Of a stretch of 58,272 bases of DNA, positions 45,144-53,262 are shown one piece after another. Below the pieces are notes generated by a model. It saw nothing but the letters and a program-made list of their open reading frames with translations, searched no databases and was not told the origin of the DNA. The stretch comes from an uncultured Bacteroidota bacterium. GTDB lineage: Bacteria; Bacteroidota; Bacteroidia; Chitinophagales; Chitinophagaceae. Where the stretch lies: the NCBI GenBank assembly GCA_903929195.1, contig CAIYTT010000204.1, forward strand, positions 1 through 58,272. The letters are read 5' to 3'. The first letter of the stretch is position 1; each line of letters opens with the position of its first letter. Both the position numbers and the translations under genes were made by a program.

Positions 45144-45184
45144 TTTTGAAATTTGAAAAATATTTTTTGAAATTTGAAAAATAT
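45144..45184. repeat. Direct repeat in the leader of the DUF3825 gene
   Basis: The block TTTTTGAAATTTGAAAAATA occurs twice in immediate succession (about 45144-45163 and 45165-45184). Its function is unknown; tandem copies just before a transcribed region could be a regulator-binding array. Confidence 0.6.
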
Positions 45185-45194
45185 TTATAACCTT

Positions 45195-45400
45195 TGCAGT
45201 TACAATCTTTGCAAGAAATGCAATTAAAAGAAAGATTCACACATTAAGAAATTCACAAATAAGTTTTAAAAACTAAAGACTTTAAAAAAGCAAGAAAAAA
45301 AGTAAAAAACAAGAATCCGATTAAAAAACTAAGTCTTAAAAAAGTAGAGAAAAAAACATAAAAGTCTTAAAAAAGCCTCGTGAAAAGCGAGGCTTTAAAT
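45195..45400 (+). ncRNA. Candidate small RNA or long leader before the DUF3825 gene
   Basis: About 200 bases without a supported ORF, beginning after two TTTGCA boxes (ACCTTTGCA and ATCTTTGCA, close to the -7 consensus), rich in A with TTAAAAAAG four times, and ending in the hairpin AAAGCCTCG-TGAAAAG-CGAGGCTTT. The layout (promoter-like boxes, body, intrinsic-terminator-like hairpin) suits a small RNA, but an attenuator or a degraded gene would look similar. Basis is inference from layout only. Confidence 0.3.
45372..45396 (+). terminator. GC-rich hairpin directly before the DUF3825 gene
   Basis: A perfect 9-base stem AAAGCCTCG/CGAGGCTTT with a 7-base loop, 24 bases before the DUF3825 ATG. 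It could end a small RNA or act as an attenuator. The T-run after it is short (TTTAAATTT). Confidence 0.6.
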
Positions 45401-45420
45401 TTAAAATCATGAGAAATTAA

Positions 45421-46209
45421 ATGGCAAAAGAAGATAAAAAGAATATTCCGCTTTTTGAATATGGTTATTGTGGTAATTTTGAGACTACATTAAATTTATT
45501 GAAGGATTTGGCAATGCCAGAAATATGGGAATATAAAAGAACACCAAATGAAAAAGCTTTACCAATTCTTTTTAGTTATCTGTTACATACATTCACACGA
45601 ATAAAAGAGGAAAATAAAATAGCTGAAAAAGATAATTATTCTTGTTTTAATACTGGCTTGGTAACCGAAAATCAACAAGAGATATTTATGCTTTTTAAAG
45701 AAAATCCAACAAAAGGTAAGCAATTCATTGAATTTTGTAAAGAAAGTGATAATAATTTGGCGAGATTTTCATCATTACCAGAAAGGGCTAGTTATTTTAA
45801 TAATCCTGCTGATTTAATAATTGATTTTAGATTACCTATAAGAATAAATATTGATCATATTATTGAAGATAGAGGAAATTTTGCTCGTTTCCCGAAATAT
45901 ATACAATCATTACCTAAATTACAATTAATACATACATTTAATGGGGCAATTGATCATGCCCAAAAACGTGTTAAACGCAACTATAAAACTGCAATACCTC
46001 AATATTACCGAAACACTTTTTTCCCCGATACTCCTCAATTACAATTGCTTCTGCCATTATGTTTAACTGATGCAAAGACAGCAGACTTAGCATTAGCAAT
46101 TTATAAAGAAGGTGATTTTTATTCCGGTAGAACCTGCCTTACTTTAGATATGGCAATTAATAATGCAAGATTAATTGCTAAACCGGATGATGAATGGCTT
46201 AAAGCATAA
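45421..46209 (+). CDS. DUF3825 domain protein (probable RNA-related / conflict-system function)
   Basis: 262 residues of a soluble protein. It resembles DUF3825: LLKDLAMPEIWEYKRTPNEKALPILFSYLLHTF (residues about 24-56), a SCFNTGLVTENQQEIFMLF block, then LPERASYFNNPADLIIDFRLPIRINIDHIIEDRGNFARFP (about 120-160), which holds the conserved Asp, His and Arg. From memory DUF3825 occurs alone or with OST-HTH (LOTUS) RNA-binding domains, often near defence or conflict genes; the activity is unknown. Here it is single-domain and lies between the phage protease and capsid genes, in the same direction. The preceding mini-frame (ATGAGAAATTAA) abuts its start codon. Confidence 0.75.
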   Translation: MAKEDKKNIPLFEYGYCGNFETTLNLLKDLAMPEIWEYKRTPNEKALPILFSYLLHTFTRIKEENKIAEKDNYSCFNTGLVTENQQEIFMLFKENPTKGKQFIEFCKESDNNLARFSSLPERASYFNNPADLIIDFRLPIRINIDHIIEDRGNFARFPKYIQSLPKLQLIHTFNGAIDHAQKRVKRNYKTAIPQYYRNTFFPDTPQLQLLLPLCLTDAKTADLALAIYKEGDFYSGRTCLTLDMAINNARLIAKPDDEWLKA

Positions 46210-46534
46210 CAATAAATCTATAAACTTCTACAATAACAAATAATTGAGGGTAGGATTTTTATAAGTAATTTACTTGTGTTTGTTCTCTACCGGGATACCT
46301 AATAATTACGTTTACCTAAGAAGTATTAGCTTGATAAACTAAAAACAGTTTTGTTTTTACGCAACCACTACCCGGAACATGATTTTTATTATTTATTGTA
46401 GCACGACATCCGCATAATATTACCAAATATATATATGTAAAATTAATATACAGGTTTAATTTCAGGATAGTATAATACCGCTTCCAATACAATTTTAGTA
46501 ATTACAATTTTTATTCACAAAACAATCACAAACA
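46210..46534. other. 325-base gap between DUF3825 gene and capsid gene
   Basis: AT-rich, with no ORF, no good TAnnTTTG box and no clear hairpin. It probably holds the ribosome entry and maybe the promoter of the capsid gene. I see nothing else. Confidence 0.5.
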
Positions 46535-47449
46535 ATGGCTATTCAAAGAGAGATATGGGAAAACCATATTGAGGGTAATTTATTTAAGAACAATGAGTTC
46601 TTACTGGCTTCTACTGATGCAAGTCAATTTGTATTGCAAGGTAAGGTTGTGCATATACCGCAAGCAGGTGCTACACCCAATGTTGTAAAAAACAGAACAT
46701 CGGTACCGGCTACGGTGGTACAAAGAGGCGATACGGATATTACTTATTCGCTTGACGAGTATAGTACCGACCCCATTTTAATACCTAATGCTGATGTGTA
46801 TGAATTGAGCTACAACAAAAGAGAGAGTGTACTTAATGAATATGAGTCGTCTTTAAGACAAACGATTGCCGACAATTTATTAGTAAACTGGTCGCCAAGC
46901 GGTAGTACAGGTTTAATAATGAGAACAAGCGGTGCAAGTGTACTAACCACATTAGACGGCACTACCGGTAACAGGAAGAAGTTTGTAGTACAGGATTTAA
47001 AAAATGCCCAAAACCAGTTAAACAAACAGAATATACCAATGGAAAGCAGGTATGCATTAATTAGTTCTGATATGTTTCAGCAATTGACCGATGATATGAG
47101 TGCTACCCAATATCGTGATTTTAGTGCAGCTTACGATGTAAAAGAAGGTATTATAGGTCGTTTGTTTGGTTTTAATATTATGATGCGCAGCGGTGTTGTT
47201 ACTTATACCAACGATACTGCACCTGTAGTAAATGCAAGCGGAACTACGTTAGCAGCTACAGATAATGATGGTGTTTTATGCTGGCATACAGGTGCGGTAG
47301 AAAGAGCTATAGGGCAAATTAAATTTTTTGAACACGTAGGAGACCCTGTTTATTATGGCGATGTGTATAGTGTACTTGTGAGAATGGGTGCAAGAATACG
47401 CAGACAAGATGCTAAAGGGATTGTAGCAATAGTGCAGGCAGCAGCCTAA
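46535..47449 (+). CDS. Phage major capsid protein (HK97-fold type)
   Basis: A 304-residue protein. Its pattern is that of tailed-phage coat proteins: N-terminal arm (AIQREIWENHIEGNLFKNNEFLLASTD), an E-loop/P-domain region with VHIPQAGATPNVVKNR and YSLDEYSTDPILIPNADVYELSYNKRESVL, a middle domain LISSDMFQQLTDDMSATQYRDFSAAYDVKEGIIGRLFGFNIMMRSGV and the closing YYGDVYSVLVRMGARIRR. The block SRYALISSDMFQQL then GRLFGFNI is typical of coat proteins of this type. It is the second recognisable head gene; no head-tail connector follows. Confidence 0.82.
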   Translation: MAIQREIWENHIEGNLFKNNEFLLASTDASQFVLQGKVVHIPQAGATPNVVKNRTSVPATVVQRGDTDITYSLDEYSTDPILIPNADVYELSYNKRESVLNEYESSLRQTIADNLLVNWSPSGSTGLIMRTSGASVLTTLDGTTGNRKKFVVQDLKNAQNQLNKQNIPMESRYALISSDMFQQLTDDMSATQYRDFSAAYDVKEGIIGRLFGFNIMMRSGVVTYTNDTAPVVNASGTTLAATDNDGVLCWHTGAVERAIGQIKFFEHVGDPVYYGDVYSVLVRMGARIRRQDAKGIVAIVQAAA

Positions 47450-47545
47450 TATTAGTTAGTACCTACCTACCTACTTATAAACCCGAACTACTAAAGGAGA
47501 TTTATAAGTGATTACTCCTTTAGTAGTTTAAATACACGAACTACT

Positions 47546-47800
47546 ATGAATGCTGAAATTAAAATATGGATATTGCTTGCGGTTGCAGGTGTTATGGCGG
47601 CAATTCTGGGTTTTATAATAAAACTTGTAACGGCAGAGGTAATAAAAAGGCTTGATGATATTGTAAATGAGCTGAAACAATTAAGCAAAACAACTACTAT
47701 ACAAGGGCAACAAATACAAGGATTGCTGGAGCAGGATGCAGCAATCCATAACAGGCTAAATGAACACTCAATGCGGTTGAGGGTGCTGGAGCATAAATAA
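47546..47800 (+). CDS. Holin-like or XhlA-like small membrane protein
   Basis: 84 residues: one transmembrane helix (about 6-30, WILLAVAGVMAAILGFIIKLV) followed by a 50-residue coiled-coil-like helix (RLDDIVNELKQLSKTTTIQGQQIQGLLEQD...). This layout is typical of XhlA/hemolysin-type or accessory lysis proteins. It lies two genes before a CHAP endolysin, so a lysis role is plausible. No further holin is visible. Confidence 0.6.
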   Translation: MNAEIKIWILLAVAGVMAAILGFIIKLVTAEVIKRLDDIVNELKQLSKTTTIQGQQIQGLLEQDAAIHNRLNEHSMRLRVLEHK

Positions 47801-47879
47801 TTCTTACAGATAACATTTAGTTAAGCAACAACCAGTCTATATACACTATTAAATAATTTAACCATTAAAAATTTAATTT

Positions 47880-48308
47880 ATGTTTTGTAATAAAATGAGG
47901 AATCAATTGAAATCTTTATTAAGTGAGTTTGACAGTTTTGTGGATAACCATATTGATGTAGCCTTAAAAGTAACTACAGCAATCAAAAATGCATTGGCAT
48001 TGCCGGTGGCAGATATTATTACGGCTTTAATACCGGGTGAAATTGACAATGCATTGCGGATACAACTATTAAATGCATTGGGTAAGGTTGTTGAAGCACT
48101 TACAATTGTTGAAGAATGCAAAAAGTATGATAATCTGAATGAAAAGTTAGCTTGTTTTATTACACAGCTAAAAGAAAGAAACCCGGAATTGCAGGATGCT
48201 ATACTACAAAAAATAGCCAGTTTACTTGCTTTTCATCTTGATGGACAGCGATTAAAACAAAATTTGTATGACTTATATACACAGGCAAAATATACTTCTT
48301 TAAAGTAG
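47880..48308 (+). CDS. Unknown helical phage protein
   Basis: 142 residues, mostly helical and amphipathic, with one hydrophobic region (ALALPVADIITALIP). No known motif. It lies between the holin-like protein and the endolysin. It could be a lysis regulator or one of the otherwise missing head-completion proteins. The gene is well separated from its neighbours (79 bases upstream, 41 downstream). Confidence 0.6.
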   Translation: MFCNKMRNQLKSLLSEFDSFVDNHIDVALKVTTAIKNALALPVADIITALIPGEIDNALRIQLLNALGKVVEALTIVEECKKYDNLNEKLACFITQLKERNPELQDAILQKIASLLAFHLDGQRLKQNLYDLYTQAKYTSLK

Positions 48309-48349
48309 AATGTAAAAACAATATACTCTTTCTTTTTAAAACATAACAG

Positions 48350-48889
48350 ATGACTTCAATAAATACTATTTCTAATAGTGCAGAACACGAAACAATAGCT
48401 TTATATGCATTGCAGATGGCACAAGAACAGTTAGGGCAAAGTGAAAAGCCAATAGGCAGTAATAGCGGCCCTATGGTAAATGAGTATTTAAAATCTGTGG
48501 GCTTAGCACCCGGATATGCTTGGTGTCAAGCATTTGTATATTGGTGTTATGCACAAGCAGCTCTGAAACAAAAAGCAGCTAATACGGTTATAAAAACCGG
48601 TAGTGTTATGGATTGCTGGAATAAAACTACGGGTATTAAGAAAATTACAAAGGCAGAGGCTCATATAAATCCTGAAATTGTGAAACCCGGTTACCAGTTT
48701 ATATTGTCTTTTGGTATTAATACCGGGCATACAGGCATAGTAGAAAGCATAGATATGAGTACCAATGTAATTACTATACATACGATAGAAGGCAATAGCA
48801 ATACCGATGGCAGCAGAGAAGGGTATGAAGTAGTGAGACATAAACGGACATTGGGAGATAAATCGCTATTAGGATTTATTTGTTATTAA
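48350..48889 (+). CDS. CHAP-domain endolysin
   Basis: 179 residues. The CHAP (NlpC/P60-related) signature is complete: nucleophile C59 in YAWCQAFVYWCY, H127 in NTGHTGIVE and the acidic/Asn residue in IEGNSN (E147/N149). The N-terminal SEHETIALYALQMAQEQLGQSE resembles the usual start of phage TIGR02594-type peptidases. It probably cuts peptidoglycan during release or tail entry. Extra cysteines (C66, C90, C178) are present. Confidence 0.85.
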   Translation: MTSINTISNSAEHETIALYALQMAQEQLGQSEKPIGSNSGPMVNEYLKSVGLAPGYAWCQAFVYWCYAQAALKQKAANTVIKTGSVMDCWNKTTGIKKITKAEAHINPEIVKPGYQFILSFGINTGHTGIVESIDMSTNVITIHTIEGNSNTDGSREGYEVVRHKRTLGDKSLLGFICY

Positions 48890-48976
48890 TAGGTGATTAT
48901 ATGATATGTAATTATTGCATATAATTAAGATAAAAAAATTTTCTTACTTTTTTAATTAATCATAATAATATAAAAT

Positions 48977-50155
48977 ATGGGAAGTGTAAGTATAAATTTG
49001 TCGAATGGGCAACTTGGAGCGGTGCTGCAAACCAATGACGGTATTACCGGATTGATAACTACCGGAACAACGGAGGGAGCCTATACCGTTGGGGATACTA
49101 TTTTAATTACCGGACTTGCAGATTTTATGGGGCATGGTATTACTATTGCAGGTAATGCATTTGCTTATAAACAAGTAAAAGAGTTTTATGACGAAGCAGG
49201 TGCAGGCAGTAAATTGTATTTAATGTTAGTGCCGGTAACCATGAAGGTGAACCAAATTGCAGATAAAACAAATGCTAACGGTGCAGAAAAATTGCTTCTT
49301 TTTGCAAATGGGCAAATTAAAGTTTTAGGCATACTTACAGACGATAATGCTGTTTATTTAGGTGGTTCGCCGGTTGTTATTACCAATGGCTTAAATGCAG
49401 ATGTATCTACTGCCGTTACCAATATGGCTGCTTTGGCATTAGACAGGTTTCAGGCACAGCAACCGTTTAGATGTATTATAGGTGGCACTTCTTATACAGG
49501 AGTAGCCACTGCACTTACAGATGTAACATCGGGAACAAGCAATAACCGTACATCGGTATTGATTGGTGATAGTGTAAGTGGCGAAGCGGTTTGTATGGGG
49601 CTATTGTTAGGAAGAATAGCCGTAATACCTGTACAAAGAAAAATATCGAGAGTAAGAACAGGTGCATTAACAAACCAAAGTGCTTATGTAGGGGTATTGA
49701 GTGCAACTGCAATTGGTGCTAATTTATCTGTTATAGCAAGCAAAGGATATATAACTTTTATTACGTACCCAAACATAAGCGGCTACTATTTTTCGGGCGA
49801 TGACACTTGCAGCAGTGTTGATGATGATTATCATTTTTTGGCACGAGGCAGAGTTATTGATAAAGCTCATTTACTTACCTATGCCACATTTGTACAAGAA
49901 ATTGATGATGAAGTGCTTGTAAATACAGATGGCACATTAGATGCCGGTTTCTGTAAGTGGTTGGGCAGGCAGATAGAAAACCAAATAAACAATACAATGA
50001 CAGCAAATAAAGAAATAAGCAACGTAGCCTGTTATATAGACCCGATGCAAAATATTATCAGCACAAGTCAACTGAACATTGTACTGAAAATAACACCGGT
50101 GGGTTATGCGAGTGATATTGAAATTATTTTAGGCTTTACAAATCCATTGGTTTAG
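48977..50155 (+). CDS. Contractile tail sheath protein (DUF2586-like)
   Basis: A 392-residue protein. It has the DUF2586 pattern: an N-terminal GSVSINLSNGQLGAVLQTNDGITGLI, a middle domain with QAQQPFRCIIGGTSY, then VLIGDSVSGEAVCMGLLLGRIA and IPVQRKISRVRTGAL, and a C-terminal part VLVNTDGTLDAGFCKWLGRQIENQINNTM with DGTLD-type strand that would form the inter-subunit sheath mesh. DUF2586 proteins are tail sheaths in phages of Gram-negative hosts. Its presence shows a contractile tail. A gap of 87 bases precedes it; the tube gene follows at 36. Confidence 0.8.
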   Translation: MGSVSINLSNGQLGAVLQTNDGITGLITTGTTEGAYTVGDTILITGLADFMGHGITIAGNAFAYKQVKEFYDEAGAGSKLYLMLVPVTMKVNQIADKTNANGAEKLLLFANGQIKVLGILTDDNAVYLGGSPVVITNGLNADVSTAVTNMAALALDRFQAQQPFRCIIGGTSYTGVATALTDVTSGTSNNRTSVLIGDSVSGEAVCMGLLLGRIAVIPVQRKISRVRTGALTNQSAYVGVLSATAIGANLSVIASKGYITFITYPNISGYYFSGDDTCSSVDDDYHFLARGRVIDKAHLLTYATFVQEIDDEVLVNTDGTLDAGFCKWLGRQIENQINNTMTANKEISNVACYIDPMQNIISTSQLNIVLKITPVGYASDIEIILGFTNPLV

Positions 50156-50190
50156 GAAAACTGTATTTTTTAATTTTAAAAACAAAATTT

Positions 50191-50622
50191 ATGCCATCAA
50201 TATCGTTTTTTGACAGTAAAGATTGTGAATGGGCAGATATGACCGTAATGTTTGCGGGTGCGCCTTTAACAAAAATAAGAGGTGTAAAGTACAAAGCTGC
50301 CAAAGAAAAGCAGCTATTACATGCCGCAGGTGATGAGCCAATAAGCATACAGAGTGGCAACCGCAGCTACGAAGGACAAATAAAAGTGCTAAAGGGTGCA
50401 ATAGACGACCTGAACCGTGCAGCACAAGCAGCAGGAGGAGATGATATATTAGATATGCAGTTTGATATCGTTATTACCTATAAACCAAAAGGCACCCGCA
50501 TGTTACAAACAGATACATTGGCAGGTGTTGAAGTAAAAGATTTTGAAAAAGGATGGGAACAAGGTGCTAAGAATATGGACGTAACACTACCGATTGTATT
50601 TTTAAAATTGATTACGGAATAA
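50191..50622 (+). CDS. Tail tube protein
   Basis: 143 residues. The pattern (FFDSKDCEWADMTVMFAGAPLTKIRGVKYKAAKEKQLLHAAGDEPISIQSGNRSYEGQIKVLKGAIDDL) resembles contractile-phage tube proteins of the Mu/P2 kind: a hydrophilic two-sheet barrel with a long loop, and VVITYKPKGTRMLQTDTLAGVEVKDFEKGW. It directly follows the sheath gene (36 bases), the usual order. Confidence 0.78.
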   Translation: MPSISFFDSKDCEWADMTVMFAGAPLTKIRGVKYKAAKEKQLLHAAGDEPISIQSGNRSYEGQIKVLKGAIDDLNRAAQAAGGDDILDMQFDIVITYKPKGTRMLQTDTLAGVEVKDFEKGWEQGAKNMDVTLPIVFLKLITE

Positions 50623-50656
50623 AGAAAGAATCAACCATTAAACAAACAACCATTTT

Positions 50657-51019
50657 ATGAAAAAAGAACAAAACAGTTCGCCGGTGCAAGATACTGCCGG
50701 CGAACAAGGAATAGCATTAACAGGACAGGCAACACCGATGCAGATTGCCGAATGGAAAAACAAACATAAATATGGTATTTATGCAATTGAAACAGAGGGA
50801 CATGTAGCCTATTTTAAAAACCCGGGTAGAAACGAATTGAACTGTGCTATGAGCAAGGCTGATAAAGATAAGGCACTTGCAATGTTTGAAGAATTGGCTC
50901 TTATAACTTTTATTGGTGGCAGCGAAGAGATACTGAATAACGACCAACTGTTTATAGGAGCTTGTCAGGAATTGCGGGTGAAGCTGGAAGGGAAAAAGGC
51001 AATACTGGTAAACTTATAG
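50657..51019 (+). CDS. Tail-assembly chaperone, zero-frame product (gpE/gpG-like)
   Basis: 120 residues, with helical NPGRNELNCAMSKADKDKALAMFEELALITFIGGSEEIL. Position (tube, chaperone, tape measure) is that of the P2 E / lambda G chaperone. It ends at a TAG at 51017-51019, and an overlapping frame continues to 51180, typical of a programmed -1 frameshift. The candidate slip site G_AAA_AAG lies at 50992-50998. Confidence 0.75.
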   Translation: MKKEQNSSPVQDTAGEQGIALTGQATPMQIAEWKNKHKYGIYAIETEGHVAYFKNPGRNELNCAMSKADKDKALAMFEELALITFIGGSEEILNNDQLFIGACQELRVKLEGKKAILVNL

Positions 51020-51180
51020 CGGAAACGGGCGGAGGACCGGGGTTCGATTCCATAGGCTATTATGAAACAATGATTGAGTATTACTTACCGGGTGTGGCAC
51101 ACAGAGAATTAAGCGATGAGGCGTTTGCACAGAAATTAGCACATTTGGAGTATATAAGAAATAATAGTATTCCAAAATAA
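50998..51180 (+). CDS. C-terminal part of the tail-assembly chaperone, read by -1 frameshift
   Basis: The frame is open from about 50962 but has no good start codon (a TTG at 50962 only), so I take it as the extension of the preceding gene. With a -1 slip at 50992-50998 the fused product would have 114 + 60 residues (174). The extension holds GFDSIGYYETMIEYYLPGVAHRELSDEAFAQKLAHLEYI, a helical domain like the lambda T / P2 E' part. The relation is inferred from frame, overlap and position. Confidence 0.6.
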   Translation, partial: GNTGKLIAETGGGPGFDSIGYYETMIEYYLPGVAHRELSDEAFAQKLAHLEYIRNNSIPK

Positions 51181-51216
51181 TTTTATTATCTCCCAATTTC
51201 TAATTATCAATTATAT

Positions 51217-52320
51217 ATGACGAATCTATCCATATACTATTCTTTTAAAGATAAACCAATCGTATCTTACTTACCCAATAGTTTGATTGAGGCTGTGAGG
51301 AGTGTACAAAAAAATGTAGATTTAATGTATTTGTTACAATTACAAACGAAACAATTACAGAAAGCAATAAGCAAAAAGATAGTAAATAAGGAAATACCCA
51401 CTTTAGTAGGTAATCATCTATTAGTGCCAACTGCAATAAAAGAAATTAGTTTATCGCGACAACAGATTACTAACAATAAAGAGTTGCCTACAATTATAGC
51501 TGGTGCAAATTTGATACAGAATAAATATAATACAGTAACAGCAAATAAAGGAGCGGATATAAATGTTGATAAGAACGTTTATTTAAATAAATTTCTTATT
51601 AACAGTTTAGTTGAAAATAGGCTATCTGACATACAGAATACAACCAATAAACAGGATGTTTGGGATGCTGTCAGTTTGAAGCCGGAACAAAATGGGGTAT
51701 CTGCATTTACAGAAATGCCTTTACAAAAAGAGGTTTCTATTAAGAATAGGAGTGAGATTGCACTAAACCATTATAAGGTGAATAGTGAAATGCAGGGAAA
51801 AGAAATGTCTTTACAAACGGCAGGGTTAGGAAATGCACAAAATAGTGTTTTGCACTTAACTAAGCATGCAACAGAAACTAACATAGATGCTGAACGTAAT
51901 AAGATGCCGATGCTTGTAAATAGTGCCGTAGCTAATATAAATGTGGGCAAATCGTTTGCTGAAATTAAAGGTAGGTGTGCTAACACAAATCTAAATACCA
52001 CTTTGTTGCCATTGCATGTACAACCAATATCTATAGTACGAAAAACAGATGATGTAAGGAATTCTTGGTTTGTGCGAATGCCTGAAGCTGAAAATACAAA
52101 TACTAAAAAAGATGCCTTTATGCCGGCCCCTTTAAATACCAACTATGAAAAAGGTACAGAAAATAGAAAAACCGGAGTTGTAAATATACACCTAAATGCC
52201 CCCCTGATTGGCAATTTTACGATAGCAACCACCACTGCAAAAGGCGATGGATTGGGAGATTTTAAACGAAAAGTAGAAGAGGTGCTAATAGATATTTTAA
52301 ATAGTGCCAATGTGAAATGA
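51217..52320 (+). CDS. Short tape-measure protein candidate
   Basis: A 367-residue protein, Asn-rich and mostly polar, with no transmembrane segment. It lies right after the chaperone, where the tape measure is expected, and ends VNIHLNAPLIGNFTIATTTAKGDGLGDFKRKVEEVLIDILN, resembling the C-termini of tape measures. Using the usual 1.5 angstrom per residue it would define a tail of about 55 nm, much shorter than that of typical contractile phages. An alternative is that it is a different tail component. Confidence 0.55.
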   Translation: MTNLSIYYSFKDKPIVSYLPNSLIEAVRSVQKNVDLMYLLQLQTKQLQKAISKKIVNKEIPTLVGNHLLVPTAIKEISLSRQQITNNKELPTIIAGANLIQNKYNTVTANKGADINVDKNVYLNKFLINSLVENRLSDIQNTTNKQDVWDAVSLKPEQNGVSAFTEMPLQKEVSIKNRSEIALNHYKVNSEMQGKEMSLQTAGLGNAQNSVLHLTKHATETNIDAERNKMPMLVNSAVANINVGKSFAEIKGRCANTNLNTTLLPLHVQPISIVRKTDDVRNSWFVRMPEAENTNTKKDAFMPAPLNTNYEKGTENRKTGVVNIHLNAPLIGNFTIATTTAKGDGLGDFKRKVEEVLIDILNSANVK

Positions 52321-52364
52321 GATTGTTGTTGTTATGTCCATTTTTTATCTAAACCCACCCACCT

Positions 52365-52991
52365 ATGCCTGAATTATCATTTAACTTAGCAGCTTTATTT
52401 GAAAAAACGTTTGGCTATAAAACACATGCCTTTGAGCCGATATTAGCACCTGTATCTGGTAATAAACGACTTAGCAGAGTAGAACTGGGGGTACACGGGT
52501 CGGCTTATTATGCTAATGATGCATTAGGAAACGAGTATTATATGCCGGTAACTTTGTTATACACTAATGAGGCAAATACAGGTAATAACCCACAAGTATT
52601 GCAAAAATACAGTCTGCCGTTTCCGGTAATTTCTATAAGCAGCAGGAAAACTATTATTGAAACAGCACTTACCGAAAGACGCGGTACGGTGAAAGAATTG
52701 ATAAACATAACCGATTATGAAATTGTGATAAAGGGTTTTATAATAGGTGCTACAAATGAGTTTCCTGAAATAGAGGTGAGTAAGTTGAGGACTATTTATG
52801 AACAAAACACACCTATCGCAATTCAGTGTCCGCTTACGGATATTTTTTTATTGAGACCGGATAGAAATGGCAGCGACCAAATAATAATTAGTGATTTACA
52901 GTTTCCGGCTATTAGTGGTGTAAAGAATGTGCGCCCGTATCAAATTACAATGTTAAGCGATGAGCCATTTAATTTGTCTTTGATAGGGTAG
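52365..52991 (+). CDS. Baseplate/hub adaptor-type protein (DUF6046-like)
   Basis: 208 residues without signal peptide. The block MPELSFNLAALFEKTFGYKTHAF and the later TDYEIVIKGFIIGATNEFPEIEVSKLRTIYEQNTPIAIQCPLTDIFLL, DLQFPAISGVKNVRPYQITMLSD resemble DUF6046 proteins of Bacteroidota phages from memory. Its place between tape measure and gpD-like hub agrees with a LysM/T4 gp53-type hub connector. Function is inferred from position. A dispersed repeat lies right behind it. Confidence 0.6.
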   Translation: MPELSFNLAALFEKTFGYKTHAFEPILAPVSGNKRLSRVELGVHGSAYYANDALGNEYYMPVTLLYTNEANTGNNPQVLQKYSLPFPVISISSRKTIIETALTERRGTVKELINITDYEIVIKGFIIGATNEFPEIEVSKLRTIYEQNTPIAIQCPLTDIFLLRPDRNGSDQIIISDLQFPAISGVKNVRPYQITMLSDEPFNLSLIG

Positions 52992-53021
52992 TTTTAAATA
53001 AAATATCGTTCTATTAAGCCG

Positions 53022-53160
53022 GGTCATGGTTCGTCCTTCGACAAGCTTAGGATGACATGTATAATAAAACATTTATTTTCAGAAATTTATATGTGCGAGA
53101 AAATCATAAATAGTAGCCCTATTAAGCGGTGTCATGGTTCGGCGAGGTTCACCATGACAT
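53022..53160. repeat. Composite dispersed repeat inside the tail cluster
   Basis: Two REP-like cores: one (53022-53057) with GTCATGGTTCGTCCTTCG and the reversed GACAAGCTTAGGATGACA, and one (53131-53159) with GTCATGGT/ACCATGAC arms. The flanking parts TAGTAGCCCTATTAAGCGG and the following ATTAAATTTTGTGCTATAT also occur, reverse-complemented and slightly changed, at 5281-5375. It lies between the DUF6046-like and the hub gene. Confidence 0.8.
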
Positions 53161-53262
53161 TAAATTTTGTGCTATATATCACTATTGCATTCTGCCATTT
53201 TCAAAGTGAAAAGCACCTACTTGGTAGAAAATTATATTGTTATCATTTTAAATTATCAAGTT

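Larger units (their letters stand above)
44854..45420. other. 567-base insert leader between protease and DUF3825 genes
   Basis: It contains a short promoter-driven ORF (44935-45096), a 21-base direct repeat, poly-A/Lys-codon-like runs with repeated TTAAAAAAG and a GC-rich hairpin just before the DUF3825 gene. These parts are listed separately. Confidence 0.6.

Noticed and set aside
47903-48121. Minus-strand frames inside phage genes
   Set aside because: Shadow frames of the plus-strand genes; no promoter or conserved content.
51035-51055. GGGGTTCGATTCC resembling a tRNA T-arm
   Set aside because: No acceptor, D- or anticodon stem fits; it lies in the chaperone coding extension.
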